DNA of 64,000 nt from positions 5,228,001 through 5,292,000 of the forward strand of contig JAWQUS010000011.1 in assembly GCA_036365455.1 (NCBI GenBank). The letters run 5' to 3'. Numbering within the stretch: the stretch's first letter is position 1; each line of letters opens with the position of its first letter. Under the pieces are notes generated by a model. The model was not told the DNA's origin. It saw only the letters and a list, made by a program, of their open reading frames with translations, and searched no databases. Below are positions 30,950-41,605 of this stretch, in pieces. Position numbers and translations under genes: made by a program. The stretch comes from Macrosoma leucophasiata (lineage: Eukaryota; Arthropoda; Insecta; Lepidoptera; Hedylidae).

Positions 30950-31165
30950 ACCAGCCAAGTAGTAAATGCAATAACGTGAGATGGGCAGTAGTAAGTACCT
31001 ATGTCGCGATAAAACTACCGCCACTGCGATAGTCAATCCGCATGCCAAGTGTAGCGATTACGGCATATTCCAAAATCACGAGCAACCCTTTTGTGGGCAT
31101 CGTTGGGAAAGGCTTTTGTCCAGCAGTGAGCATATTACGGCTGAAGTGATGATGTGACGATATAC
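30950..31165 (+). mobile_element. LINE 3' fragment (RTE-like)
   Basis: Shares GATAAAACTACCGCCACTGC and GTGTAGCGATTACGGCATAT with 15440-15600. Ends GGCTTTTGTCCAGCAGTGAG then GATGATGTGACGAT. Confidence 0.6.
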
Positions 31166-31169
31166 AGGA

Positions 31170-31860
31170 AAGCACATATTCGATTTAATTTTATTATTTT
31201 TTTTTTTAATTTAACACTATATAAATCTGACAAAGAAACTAAAAAAATATAAAAATATTTTATTTTAATAATCATTATCAAATTAAGACGTGCTCAGTTA
31301 TTATCTAAGAATACTAATTTGACCTTCAATTTATATTATCTCTCAGAGACATATTTGACTCTACAATGCATTTTTAAATACATTGCTACTTTACTCACAA
31401 TAGAAAAGTAAATCAAAGTGTTAATATGTGTGTCACGTACAAACTATTGACCGATTTGGAATGACATAGTCCCGTGTTGTATAGGTTTCACTTTCGTCAT
31501 AGTGTGAAGCCATATTTTTTATTTTATAGATTTAAAGTGATTACATCATATAGGTACCTAAAAAGCTTTTTATACTCACATATTTAAAATTGAAATTGCG
31601 TAAAATAAAGTTATTACAACCTAGATAATAAAGAAAATAGTTGTAAAATTTTAAAAAATATAACCAAATCATTTTATTGTAAGTGAAGTGATAATTGCTT
31701 TTAAATTATACTTAATAACAAGCGTAATTATTCTAATCATTAATTATTTAAACACGATAAACGAGAAGCCAAATCACGGTATAAAAAACAACAACGCTCA
31801 CCTTTTAATTTTCGAACACCGATAAATTTGAAGAAACAAAGAAATTCAAAGAGTGATTAT
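31170..31860. other. Unassigned AT-rich sequence
   Basis: No transposable element was recognised. It directly precedes the promoter-like block, so it may be upstream host sequence. Confidence 0.4.
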
Positions 31861-31884
31861 TGAACGAAAATGCACCAACCGCCC

Positions 31885-31930
31885 CTGAACTTGACGTCAT
31901 CCGTTGCTATAGCAATGCTCTCCCGGGAAA
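31885..31930. promoter_or_regulatory. CRE plus X-box-like site
   Basis: A full palindromic CRE, TGACGTCA (31892-31899), is followed after 3 bp by GTTGCTATAGCAAT (31903-31916), which fits an RFX-type X-box except for its last base. The sequence TCCCGGGAAAACGGG follows. The pair sits at the start of the only CpG-rich, non-repetitive block in the region. Inferred to be a promoter; strand and gene are unknown. Confidence 0.5.
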
Positions 31931-32079
31931 ACGGGCTTCGTACACTTTCAAAATAAAAAACAAAAAAATTAAAAAAAAAATGTCAAAATGAAAACTGAAC
32001 GCACCGATTAAAAAGAAAAATATAGGCACCTTTTTGCTGTTCGAAAAAATAATATCGTTCGATTTTTTATTGGTTATTT

Positions 32080-32180
32080 TTTAGGGCGCGCCTCGAACGC
32101 GCGTCTTCGCGGCAGCACGGGGCTCACTACGTAAATGTCAGAGCGGTCGGCACATGTGCGGGCTGAGATAAGGCGGTAAG
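32080..32180 (+). other. CpG-rich block ending in a splice-donor-like site
   Basis: GGGCGCGCCTCGAACGCGCG and neighbouring sequence stand out from the AT-rich surroundings. GGCG|GTAAGC at 32172-32181 fits a 5' splice donor, so this could be a non-coding first exon. No coding frame is evident. Confidence 0.3.
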
Positions 32181-32233
32181 CATACTGATCGCTATTTTCC
32201 TGCGACACAGATTTGCTGCTATTGCGTAGCGCA

Positions 32234-32373
32234 GAATGTACGCCGCATTCTAATTAGTTAGAGCTATTTTTTACTTCCTTGAATTACTCAAGTAAGTAAA
32301 AATAGCTCTAATCGATTAAAATTACTCAAGGAAGTAAAAATAGCTCTAACTAATTAGAATGCGTCGTACGTTC
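32234..32373. repeat. Hairpin element with three alternative arms
   Basis: 32234-32282 pairs with 32329-32373 (shared CGCATTCTAATTAGTTAGAG and CTATTTTTTACTTCCTTGA). An inner partial copy at 32288-32311 (CAAGTAAGTAAAAATAGCTC) can pair with the same left arm. Likely a small palindromic insertion. Confidence 0.75.
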
Positions 32374-32379
32374 TTCTAT

Positions 32380-32905
32380 TAAACTATTGATCATGTAATC
32401 AAATCTAATGTATATAGTTACGTGATCTATAGTAAAAGGTTTAGTATTTTAACACTTACAGTTAATCAGGCAAGTAATTATAACAATGGTTAGCAGTATG
32501 AAACATAAGTAGGTACGTAAATTAACTCCTGGAAGCCCTGAAGTGGTTAAGCAGAGTAAATGTATTCATTCAAACATACAAAATAATACTCAAACAGTTA
32601 AGTTTTTTCCAATGTACTCAATAGGTGGATAGCTTATGGAATAATTCCAACAGCATTATTTCTAACCTAACCTAACCGGAGATTGGATATAGGTAGCTTA
32701 GCAGTAGTATAGGTACCTACACACCAAACTGCCGGGTTTAATAAAGTTATGAAAATATAAAAAAAATAGAGCTATCTACTCAACCAAAAATATTTTGCTA
32801 CGGGGATAAAAATGTATAAATGTAAAAATGTATAAATCTTCATGAGTGACTAAAATCAATTTCTAGATTTATAAAACTATTCTTCATAACGAAGCTATTG
32901 GAACA
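32380..32905. other. Unassigned sequence
   Basis: Contains CTAACCTAACCTAACC (32662-32677), three units of the insect telomeric pentamer, too short to mean much. Nothing else recognised. Confidence 0.4.
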
Positions 32906-32907
32906 GA

Positions 32908-33096
32908 TCCCTACTAATATTATAAATGCGTAAGTAACTCTGTCTGTTTGTCTGTTACCGTATCACGTCCAAACGACTTAACCGATTTTAATGAAAAATT
33001 TTGTAAATTGATACAGACATAGAGTTGACTTTGAGGAAGAACATAGGCTACTTTTTAAACGATATCCACTCGGGCAAAGCCGCGGGCAACAGCTAG
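32908..33096 (+). mobile_element. Helitron, complete, GGCAACAGCTAG type
   Basis: 5' TCCCTACTAATATTATAAAT, 3' AAGCCGCGGGCAACAGCTAG, flanked by A (32907) and T (33097). 189 bp. Confidence 0.85.
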
Positions 33097-33099
33097 TAA

Positions 33100-33735
33100 G
33101 CTATAAAGCTAAACAAATCAATTTATATAAACCCATATAAACAGTTGTCCACCAAAATCATACTCAAACTCATTTATTTTTTTACAAAAAAATGTAATAA
33201 TTAAAGGAAACAAAAGTTAAATGTATCAACCATTCAACACATTAAACGATAAATCTACTCATTCAAACATGAAAACCGCTTTCAAATCTATCACGATCGA
33301 TACATCACGGCAACCTAAAACACGAACAGTTAAATCAATCGCAAAATCGCATGGAAAATGCTGCCATTGTAACCGTTACCTGAACTGTGCGAGCGAGATA
33401 GCCAGCTAGGGTAGTACATCCGCTTTCCTCGGCGTTATGTAAGCCAGCCCGGAGATCACCCCCGCTCTGGCGACGTCAGGCTCCACAACGCACTGCAATC
33501 TTGAGTTCGAAATGAGACAGAGCGTAATTAGAAGAGACATTTTTATGTATATTTTGTGTATACATGCTGATGTATAATTAATAATCTCAAATATTTTTAA
33601 AGGTACCTAAAGGAAAATACGAACCGTAATAGGACCACTTTGTTGTATGATTCTCTATTTGTCTATCAAGACCCTTTTTGCTTTCTAATTCTAATCCGTC
33701 AGATTAGAATTGCTCCTTCTCAATATTTGTTTTTC
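33100..33735. other. Unassigned sequence with a GC-richer segment
   Basis: 33380-33510 is non-repetitive and CpG-richer (TCCTCGGCGTTATGTAAGCC, CGACGTCAGGCTCC). A 62-codon ORF at 33221-33409 shows no motif. It may be host regulatory or exon sequence related to the 31.9-32.2 kb block. Confidence 0.35.
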
Positions 33736-33739
33736 TTTA

Positions 33740-34356
33740 TATCACGAGGCTCGCAAACAAGCCTGCATTTCACATTGATGGTAAGTAATACTGTAGCCTA
33801 TATACATCTACATAAAACCAGAGATTTCAGATGCGTTGCGACTACTGAGGCCTGATACCTTAGGCCTCAGGAGTAGCAACTCATCTATCTAGCCCAGAGG
33901 TTCCCAAACTATTTTTTCTTGTAGTCCCTTTACAATTTTTCTCGTTTCTGTGTACCCCCGTCCTTGCTACATTTATATCACATTCCCATATTTCCAATTT
34001 TTATTCACGCCTACGTAGACCCCCTTCGAGTCTCCCATGGGCCACTTTGGGAATCACTGGTATGATGTATGTAAATTGATACTATCAGTGTATGTGTTGA
34101 GATCCATTATCGTGGACCCCCATTTTCATTTCATGAACCCCCAATTTTTTTTTTCGCTGACGCAGACCCCTTTCTGGTTGTCATAGACCCCCAGGGGTCG
34201 ATATAGACCACTATGGGAATCACTGATCTAGCCTCTGTGTCAGAAATACACCTGAACGGAACACGATAGTGGTGAACACTACCATTTAGTGGCAAGTTTA
34301 GATAATGCGGTGGTGCCTACGCCCGCGAGCTCCGTCACTAGAGCTCTACCACCAGT
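33740..34356 (-). mobile_element. SINE-A with internal palindrome and hAT-M2 insertion
   Basis: GATGCGTTGCGACTACTGAG (from 33831) is followed head-to-head by CCTCAGGAGTAGCAACTCAT, an inverted duplication of one SINE-A block. hAT-M2 then interrupts at 33895-34225. The GC-rich 5' end is intact. Confidence 0.8.
33895..34225. mobile_element. hAT-M2 MITE, larger copy
   Basis: CAGAGGTTCCCAAACTA ... TATGGGAATCACTG with perfect 8-bp TSD ATCTAGCC (33887-33894 and 34226-34233). An internal CACTTTGGGAATCACTG at ~34043-34059 looks like a second right end, so the copy appears compound. Confidence 0.9.
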
Positions 34357-34359
34357 AAA

Positions 34360-34730
34360 ATAGGCTGAACTGAATGATAGATGTATCTATCATTCATTCA
34401 TATCAGTTGTAGTTGCTGTTATGATCTAGTTTACTAATGAAACGGCCACGTGGACTTTTACTCCGTACCTCAAGGTCTCTGAGCGCAATCTGAAGTAAGT
34501 ACCTACATACCATAGCAAACATTGCACGGCCGACTCAGAAATAAGTGGGCGAACAAAAGTATGAGCACTCCGACGAACTGCAAGGTTAAGGCAGTGAATA
34601 CAAACTATATCTTACTAGTTATGCCTAGGAAGGACCTATAATTTAATAGCTAACTTTAAATAATCAATACAAGGAGAGGCGTACAAATGTTATGAGAATG
34701 TGTAGTGTTATGTTATAAGAATATGTGTGT
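34360..34730. other. Unassigned sequence
   Basis: Nothing recognised. Confidence 0.4.
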
Positions 34731-34732
34731 AT

Positions 34733-34917
34733 GTGTGTATCTTCACGCCAGGTCCCTAACGGGGTAGGAAGAGAGTATAGAGCGCCAGATATCCCGGTCC
34801 TGACATATCTCTCGTGCCTCGTCTACCTTCATCATTCTCTTCATACATGCACGCCGATTCCTAAGACTTTTGACCCCACCATCAGACAGAACTCGACCTA
34901 TTTGGTCACGGTAGGTA
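34733..34917 (-). mobile_element. LINE-X 3' end
   Basis: The minus strand encodes DQIGRVLSDGGVKSLRNRRA through SSYPVRDLA-stop. A T(A)GTGTGTAT tail lies at the low-coordinate end. Confidence 0.85.
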
Positions 34918-34919
34918 GT

Positions 34920-35375
34920 AATTATAGTATACAAACATTTGTTTAATTTGCAACAAATAAAAATTATTAGGAATTGGATATATTGATTTATTATAAACAT
35001 ATTCTATTCCTCTGGTAGGTCTTATGTAGCCTCCACCCGATCAGCCATGATGGCCAATTAACCATTAGCTATCATAGCCGATCGTATGGAGGGCGTAATC
35101 GTCTGTAGTTGGCCATGATCGGTGACAATCAACTAGGTTTTATCAGTGCTGCTCAAAGGAAGTTCGACCATGATTGTAGGCCTATCCACACGATCACCGA
35201 TCACTCATTTCGTGCTTGTTTACGGTGCGATGTGCCTATGTTGTAATTAGCGTGGTCCTACTTTGTTAAAGAGATAAAGTATAGGAGTTCAATTTGGTAA
35301 TATCACAGTAATTTATAATTCCGTCTCGATTTCCGCCTCAAGTGTAGCTTTCCATCTACGATTTTTTAATGTCAT
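34920..35375. other. Mostly unassigned, weak inverted repeat
   Basis: CGATCAGCCATGATGGCCAA near 35038 and TTGGCCATGATCGGTGAC near 35107 are partly inverted. Too weak to define an element. Confidence 0.35.
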
Positions 35376-35379
35376 TAAG

Positions 35380-35600
35380 TTGACAGACAAGCAGACGGGC
35401 CACCTGATGGAAAGTGGTCACCGTTGCCTATGAACATTTGCAACACCAAGGGAGTTGCCAAGGCGCTGTCAGCCCTGAAGGACTCTTTTGACGCCATTTT
35501 TGAAGATCCCCATATTGTAGCACCGAGGGGACACCTCAGAGGGAAGTTCGTTCCACAATTTACACGTTCTATATCTTTTATAGAAACCTTTCTGTAGATA
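35380..35600. mobile_element. Lepidoptera-type retroposon fragment
   Basis: GACGGGCCACCTGATGGAAA-GTGGTCACCG and the following GAGGGAAGTTCGTTCCACAA order is a familiar dispersed repeat of lepidopteran genomes (from memory). No second copy is in this window. Confidence 0.5.
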
Positions 35601-35604
35601 TTAA

Positions 35605-35995
35605 TAGATTGTAAATTACTTTTACACTCATATTAACTGCAGGTTCTATTTGCCATTTGCCTAATATATAAAAATACATACCTATTCATATCCGTAAACT
35701 CGCAACCCTATTTACGCTATGTTAACTGTGTCACCCTGAAATCGTTTGCAATGATTTCGACTTTCCTATTGACCCAGAAATTGTTGGATAAATGGTTTAT
35801 TGGCGCAATAAATTAAACGTTTAACGTTAAATTAGTTGTAGTTTATTGCCTCACAGAATTATGAATTAGTGATAATAGTAGTCATTGCCAGAGGGAGGCA
35901 GGAAAAAATCCCAATTTATAGCAACACATCTGATTTATCAACTTGCCCTTTTTGTGCCCTCTCTCCACTTTATCAATCTAGTCCAGTCCAACCAT
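35605..35995. other. Unassigned sequence
   Basis: Nothing recognised. Confidence 0.4.
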
Positions 35996-36432
35996 AAAAA
36001 ACCGGACAAATGCGAGTTCGACTCGCGTGGTGAGGGTTCCGTAATTTAAATAAATATTTTTGAAAATATTACAGATTTAAAATGCAGGGACATCGCGGTT
36101 ACGGTGGTACCGACAGGGGGGGTTATATTATTAAGAATTTTCGATGTTATTTGAATACTCAAACTTCTTATAGGTTTTCCAGTAATCTATAGGCAAAGAA
36201 CTATAAAAAAATATATCTGAGATGCAGACAACAACCTCTTTCATTTGATATGTTACACGACACAGTTTACGAATTTTTGTTTTTTAATTTTCCGATTTAC
36301 CCCCCCAAAAGTGGCCCCCCTGCTTAAAATTTATTATTTTACTTGACGTGTTCATCTTTGGGTCACCAATTTACTTATATTCATCAAATTTCAACTCAAT
36401 CGGTCTAGTAGTTTCGGAGCAAATTGGCTGTG

Positions 36433-36478
<46 letters not shown>

Positions 36479-36537
36479 GCACGAGTGATCCTCTAAGGGT
36501 TCCTTTTTTCCTTTTAAGGTACGGAACCCTAAAAATA
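35996..36537. mobile_element. Lepidoptera-type element bounded by GGAACCCT motifs
   Basis: Starts AAAAAACCGGACAAATGCGA-GTTCGACTCGCG and GAGGGTTCCGTAATTTAAAT, and ends AAGGTACGGAACCCTAAAAA. The inner part contains AGTAGTTTCGGAGCAAATTG and a (CAGA)n tract (36438-36478). The opening resembles a tRNA T-arm. Widely seen in moths (memory); mobility class uncertain. Confidence 0.55.
36438..36478. repeat. (CAGA)n microsatellite
   Basis: Nine to ten CAGA units inside the element above. Confidence 0.9.
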
Positions 36538-36563
36538 AGACGTAATGTTTTAGTAGTATTAAC

Positions 36564-36919
36564 CCAGCGGCTGGTGTAGATCGTAAGCGATCTGCTCGGT
36601 TAAGCACTACGGGCACGGTCGGGTAGTGTGATGGGTGACCGCTAGTGGCAAATTAAATGCGCGTTTCCGTGCTTCGGAGGGCACGTTAAGCCGTCGGTCC
36701 CGGTTGCTATCGATGGATAGCAGTCGTTAAACCTTGTCGGAGGCCTTATGGGCGGTTTGAAAACATCCGACAGTGGGTTGGCCACTAACCCCCCACCTCC
36801 ACCAATCCGCATTGGAGCAGCGTGGTGGAGTAAGCTCCAGGCCTCCCCCCAAAAAGAGGAGAGACTCGTGCCCAGCAGTGGGACGTATAATGGGTTGCCA
36901 TTATTATTATATTATTATT
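36564..36919 (+). mobile_element. SINE-5S, near full length
   Basis: 36599-36654 aligns to the 5S rRNA internal promoter: TTAAGCACTACGGGCACGGT (box A region) and GATGGGTGACCGCTAGTGG (box C region). The body includes GGCACGTTAAGCCGTCGGTC and GGAGGCCTTATGGGCGG. The tail is CCCAGCAGTGGGACGTATAA-TGGGTTGCCATT and (ATT)n. TATTAAC flanks both sides (possible 7-bp TSD). The ~15-bp 5' end GAAGCGCGCATGGCC seen in other copies is missing. Confidence 0.85.
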
Positions 36920-36929
36920 ATTAACTATA

Positions 36930-37215
36930 ATCCGAACCGAAGTAACCGACATAGCCCACCGAAAAACAAAACTCAAGCGGGCAGGGCGCATAGCTCGCAG
37001 AACTGACGCCCGTTGGGGCAGAAGAGTTCTGGAGTGGCGACCGCGTACCGGAAGATGAAGCGTAAGACGGCCCCTCCACAAGGTGGACTGACGACCTGGT
37101 GAAAGGTGAAAGTCGCGGGCAATTGTTGGGCGAGGGCGGCCCACGACCGTTCGTTGTGGTAATCTTTGGGGAGGCTTTTGTACTGAAGATACGTCTTGTG
37201 GCTGAAATTATGACG
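36930..37215 (+). pseudogene. RTE-like LINE C-terminal remnant, frameshifted
   Basis: Reads EVTDIAHRKTKLK, then HIARRTDARWGR and EWRPRTG, with several indels after 37060. Corresponds to 13680-13920 and ends in GACGATGAACGAT. Overlapping minus ORFs are shadows. Confidence 0.75.
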
Positions 37216-37304
37216 ATGAACGATAATCCAATTAATTTTCCCTACTAATGTAATTGTTTGATAAAACTTCCCATCTCCAACCGAAATACACGATCCGCCG
37301 CAGC

Positions 37305-37603
37305 CATTGAGCAAAACAGGCCACCGGCCGCGGCGGACTGGAGGGGAGTAGCCGTAGCGTTGATTACCGATGCAAAATAGTCTGTCATTTTTTTCGGGGG
37401 GAAATGCGTGCGACACACACGCATACTACAAAAATCGTCTATTACTACGAAACTCACACCTTGACTTTACCAAATACAGAAACAATTTCACGCTCACATT
37501 TAAACATCTAGGCGACTGGTATAGGCCCATTTTGGGCTTGTAATTTCACAGAGGGGAAAGCCTGCATAATAATGTGGCTACTCCCCTCCGGTGTTGCTCT
37601 ATG
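37305..37603. mobile_element. hAT-M1 MITE, copy 2
   Basis: Perfect 8-bp TSD GCCGCAGC (37297-37304 and 37604-37611). The left terminus has diverged to CATTGAGCAAAAC; the right is GTGTTGCTCTATG. Confidence 0.92.
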
Positions 37604-37827
37604 GCCGCAGCAGATCGTTATGTCTAGAGCTGAAAGCCCGGGTTTTGGTCTCCCAACGCAGTAGCCACCCAACAATAAAACTCCAAGATCATTATTTTAA
37701 ATACTTACGTTGTACAGTACGCAACAAAAATTGCACATCAGCCATACGAGATTTCGGATAATTTCGGCTCTTTACGCCGATCTCCTTTGCATACAACTTA
37801 TGTGACGTTTGTTGACCAGTTCTTACT

Positions 37828-38048
37828 GGTGGTAGAGCTCCAGTGACGAAGCTCGCGGGCATAGGCACCACCGCATTACCTAATATACTTGCCGCTAAAG
37901 AGTAGTGTTCAGTACTATCGTGTTCCGGTCAGGTGGTAATACGGGCCTGTAATTTCCGGCACAGAGGCATAACACCTTAGGCCTCAGGAGTGGCAACGCA
38001 TCACTTAACATCAATGTGAACTGCATGCTTGCCTGCCACTTCCATTAA
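37828..38048 (+). mobile_element. SINE-A with internal deletion
   Basis: The deletion joins GTGGCAACGCATC to ACTTAACATCAATGTG. The end is CACTTCCATTAAAT with no poly(A). Confidence 0.8.
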
Positions 38049-38084
38049 ATTAATACTGGACTATAAGTGCTTACGTAGGCAATA

Positions 38085-38172
38085 TGTAACAGAGATAACG
38101 CTCTGCAAACTCTACACTCGGCGATTGTCTCTTTTCTAAGCTTGTTGTGCAATATTCATTGACGGATATACC
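38085..38172. mobile_element. ATATTGCACA-type MITE, half copy
   Basis: CAGAGATAACGCTCTGCAAA ... TTGTGCAATATTCATTG matches the right half of 41606-41847. Confidence 0.65.
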
Positions 38173-38329
38173 TACAGTAGTAGCAGTTGTGACACATAGG
38201 AAAAATGTACAGGAAAAAAGGTTCATTAAATTAAGACCATACCCATTGACTCGTCATACAAATCGGTATTGTGGTTATGTACGTGCACACCATAAAAAAG
38301 ATAATAGCTGCAACTGGTCATAGGCTATT

Positions 38330-38483
38330 TTTTTATACGTAATGAAAGTGGCAAACAAGCGTGCAGTTCACATTGATGTTAGGTAATGAATGCAGCCTAT
38401 AGTGGATGTCTATAGGCTGCAGTCATCACTTAACATCAATGTGAACTGCATGCTTGTTTACCACTGCCATTGCATTAAAAAGA
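38330..38483. mobile_element. SINE-A tail palindrome
   Basis: Two SINE-A 3' ends lie head-to-head: 38331-38400 (minus) and 38407-38478 (plus). The arms are ~70 bp and meet at CAGCCTATAG-TGGATGT-CTATAGGCTG. Both outer ends carry the poly(A) side, so no 5' end exists. Confidence 0.85.
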
Positions 38484-38484
38484 A

Positions 38485-39200
38485 AAGTCGTATGTCATTA
38501 CCCTTATCGGCCTTATCCAAAATCAGACATGACAAAAAAGAATCAAAATCACGCAGCGAGTCATAACTTCCCCTCCTACAAAATCTCTGTTTAGAACCAC
38601 ACCTACAAACTCATGGATTGTATAAATTGATCCATTATTCCCACCACAAGTACGAAATTCAAAGAAAAGCCATTGCATTTTATTGTTTGTCGAAACACAT
38701 AAACATGGCGAATTGATGAAGTTGCATTGAAAACAATAGAAGCAAAGGCGAACTTAAATTAAATTCTGACGATATACGAACTGCATTCGAGCTCCAACTG
38801 AACTTTATAAAATACTTACATATCTAATCAAAGATTATTAACTAAAATAAAATAATTTAACATTTTTAGTATGTAATGTAGTTTAGTTTCAAAAATTTCA
38901 ATGGTTTTTGTGTAAGTATCTCGGTTGACATTATTTTGATAGCCGATTTTCAGTACATAACTGTTATGGCGTAACGTGGTAAGTACCGTCATCTTAGGAA
39001 AACAGCAGTGAACATTAAAGTAGATGTCAAATTGTTGGCCACCGCCGCATACAATACGCCCTACGGTTTCCATCCCGAAGTTGATCGCAAGTATCACAGC
39101 AGAAATGAACTTGGGAAAGACCATGCCGAAGACTTGCAGGAGATGGCACAAACTGAAGAATTTGTTAATGGAGACTTATTTAATACTTGAGCTATCCAAC
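38485..39200. other. Unassigned sequence
   Basis: ORFs at 38828-39151 (-) and 39008-39190 (+) have no recognisable motif. The first includes FGMVFPKFISAVILAINFGM but nothing I can name. Confidence 0.4.
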
Positions 39201-39214
39201 TTAGTAATAAGTAT

Positions 39215-39563
39215 AATAAATAATAATAATGGCAACCCATTATACGTCCCACTGCTGGGCACGAGTCTCTCCCTTTTTTTGGGGGGAGGCCTGGAGCTTA
39301 CTCCACCATGCTGCTCCAATGCGGATTGGTGGAGGTGGGAGTGGCCAACCCACTGTCAGATGTTTTCAAACCGCCCATAAGGCCTCCGACAAGGTTTAAC
39401 GACTGCTATCCATCGATAGCAACCGGGACCGACCGAAGCACGGAAACGCGCATTTAATTTGCCACTAGCGGTCACCCAACACACTACCCGACCGTGCCCG
39501 TAGTGCTTAACCGAGCAGATCGCTTACGATCTACACCAGCCGCTGGGCCATGCGCGCTTCAAT
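39215..39563 (-). mobile_element. SINE-5S, full length with perfect 11-bp TSD
   Basis: GTAATAAGTAT occurs at 39204-39214 and 39564-39574. In sense the element starts ATTGAAGCGCGCATGGCCCA and ends in (ATT)n. The 5S-like region is 39458-39520, with a small deletion after GACCGACC. 349 bp. Confidence 0.92.
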
Positions 39564-39579
39564 GTAATAAGTATGTGGG

Positions 39580-41600
39580 TACAATATTCTTATGATGCAA
39601 CTATACTTGTAGTCCATCTCCTCCTAAATGGTTAAAGTAAAACATATTACAATCTAAGAATGGAACAAACCTAGAAAATTGAAATCGACCAAGGTATATC
39701 AAATATCATCTCGGGAGTAACAAAATTTTAAGAATCTTCACAATTGAAAAAACAACTTATGTCAAAGGTCAAAACCGAGACCCAAAACCTAGTATCAAGA
39801 TTAAAATCCTTAAAAACATTCACCTTTAAAAATATACAATCCAGCAAACTGAGTGAAGTAATTCACAGAATCTCATTACGCTTAGAATGAAAACGTACTT
39901 GAATTTAATAGGCACAAAGAGAAGACAGTTATTGCTTTCATAAACTGCTCAGGTCCCATTCCAGTTCTCAATTCAAGAACTTAAATTATACGCCTAAAGC
40001 TTTATTTCAACCCCGACATTGGAGTTGTGGTGATACAATCTTTAATTAAAAAAATTGAGCTAATTCTGTATTGTGACAGCGCCAGGTATTTTATGGTGGA
40101 GCAAAAATGTATGACAGGGATAATATATTATTTAGTCATATTCGTAAAATGGGGGCTTTTCACCCTCTACCTGGTACGACGTATCACGGTTCTCAGTATT
40201 TCTCGTTAATTGTAAGATCGAAAGGATCTGTGAACTGTGTACCTATAAAGGATAGAGTTGTTAGTATCTAAATTTTAAACTCTAGTGAAAATCCAAGACA
40301 TATTTCAGTATGTAGTGACAATACTGAAATATGCCTTCGATCTTATTATACAATTTAAAATAATATTGCTTTCGCGTTATGCAACATGTTAAATTTTATT
40401 TTCTACTCCTTTAAAACTACTTGATTAAAACAGAATTTAAGCGAACACTACATATGAAAGATAATATCGATGCTTTGCGTCTCAAAGGGCGTAAACACCA
40501 AAATACAACTTTACAGGAGAACCAAAAAACAGTTTTTTTTTTCCATAATATAAACATAACTTTGTCATTTCAAATAGTATTAAAAAATTTTAAAGAGCAT
40601 TAGTTCTTAGAGTTTTTAAATGTAGAACTTAATCAAAGAATATTCTGAGCAAGTCTTCTATCAAAGGAAATAGCGATTCATTACGCCCCAGTGAAATTAC
40701 ATTGAATGTCGCTTACGCCCTTAAAAAACGGAGTTTTGCAAAACTATCCAAGTTGATTACGTTGTATTTGCCACAAAGCAAGATACAAGGCATATGTATT
40801 GGTAAATAATGACGTAAAAGACATAAAATACCTTATGCACAACGTTCCTACAGTGTTTACAAGCCATTCAAACTCCATTTTGTTATAATAATTATAATTA
40901 TTATAATCACCAAAAAGCGTGTCAATCTGACAAAATAACAGTAGTATTTATAATAAGAGTAGGTACTTTAGGATTAAATAACGGAATATCCAATAAAGTG
41001 GCGCATAGTACTGGTGCTAAATAGGGATGTAATATTTTACAAGTTAACATCGTAAACTTTGCCTAATTTTATTTGCTTTAAACACGGCGCTAAGGCCGCT
41101 ACCGTTCATTATAACTTTACAGCTCGAGTTGGCGAAGTGCTTGCATTTGTATCAGATTATATTTCAGTTTGCTACGGTACAAACTTTGGTTGTACGGTTT
41201 TACTATGATTTAGAATGTCTTTGTAATACCAAAGTGGACCACAACCAGCTTGATATCAAAATTATCAAAAATAGAAGCATTTTCAAGTAAGTTTACTTAT
41301 TTATAGACTGAACACTAGTTTCCGAGCGATAAGAGATTGACTCTGACGATCATTGTTTTAGATGGAATCAAGTCCCGTTGTAGTTTTGAACGTAAAACTA
41401 TAAAATTCATTTTATTTTCTAAGTGCCCAAAAAGTAGGCATTCTAACTGTATGTTGAATTAGTTACATAGCTATTAACATCCATCTATTTATACTTCCAT
41501 CCATCCTTGCGAACATTGACTTTTACAGTGCAATTAAGTATTGATCACAATTTACTAATAATAAATTAAGAGAAATTTCAAACAACGAAACGACCTCTAT
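39580..41600. other. Longest mostly unique stretch
   Basis: About 2 kb without any recognised mobile element. It holds a 36-nt hairpin (CATATTTCAGTAT with its perfect inverse, 40299-40334) and a 24-bp AT palindrome (40883-40906). Short ORFs show no motif. Confidence 0.5.
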
Positions 41601-41605
41601 ACGTA

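Noticed and set aside
32662..32677. Interstitial telomeric repeat
   Set aside because: Only three CCTAA units; expected by chance in AT-rich DNA of this length.
33221..33409. 62-codon ORF with Cys/His residues (CCHCNRYLNC)
   Set aside because: A tempting zinc-knuckle look, but single, short, without flanking exons or similarity I can name.
35038..35124. Inverted repeat CGATCAGCCATGATGGCCAA / TTGGCCATGATCGGTGAC as a MITE
   Set aside because: Arms are short and imperfect, with no outer boundaries or TSD.
36773..37457. Several ORFs of 70-147 codons on both strands
   Set aside because: They run across SINE-5S, an RTE remnant and a hAT-M1 MITE and follow none of their boundaries; chance frames in GC-richer repeats.
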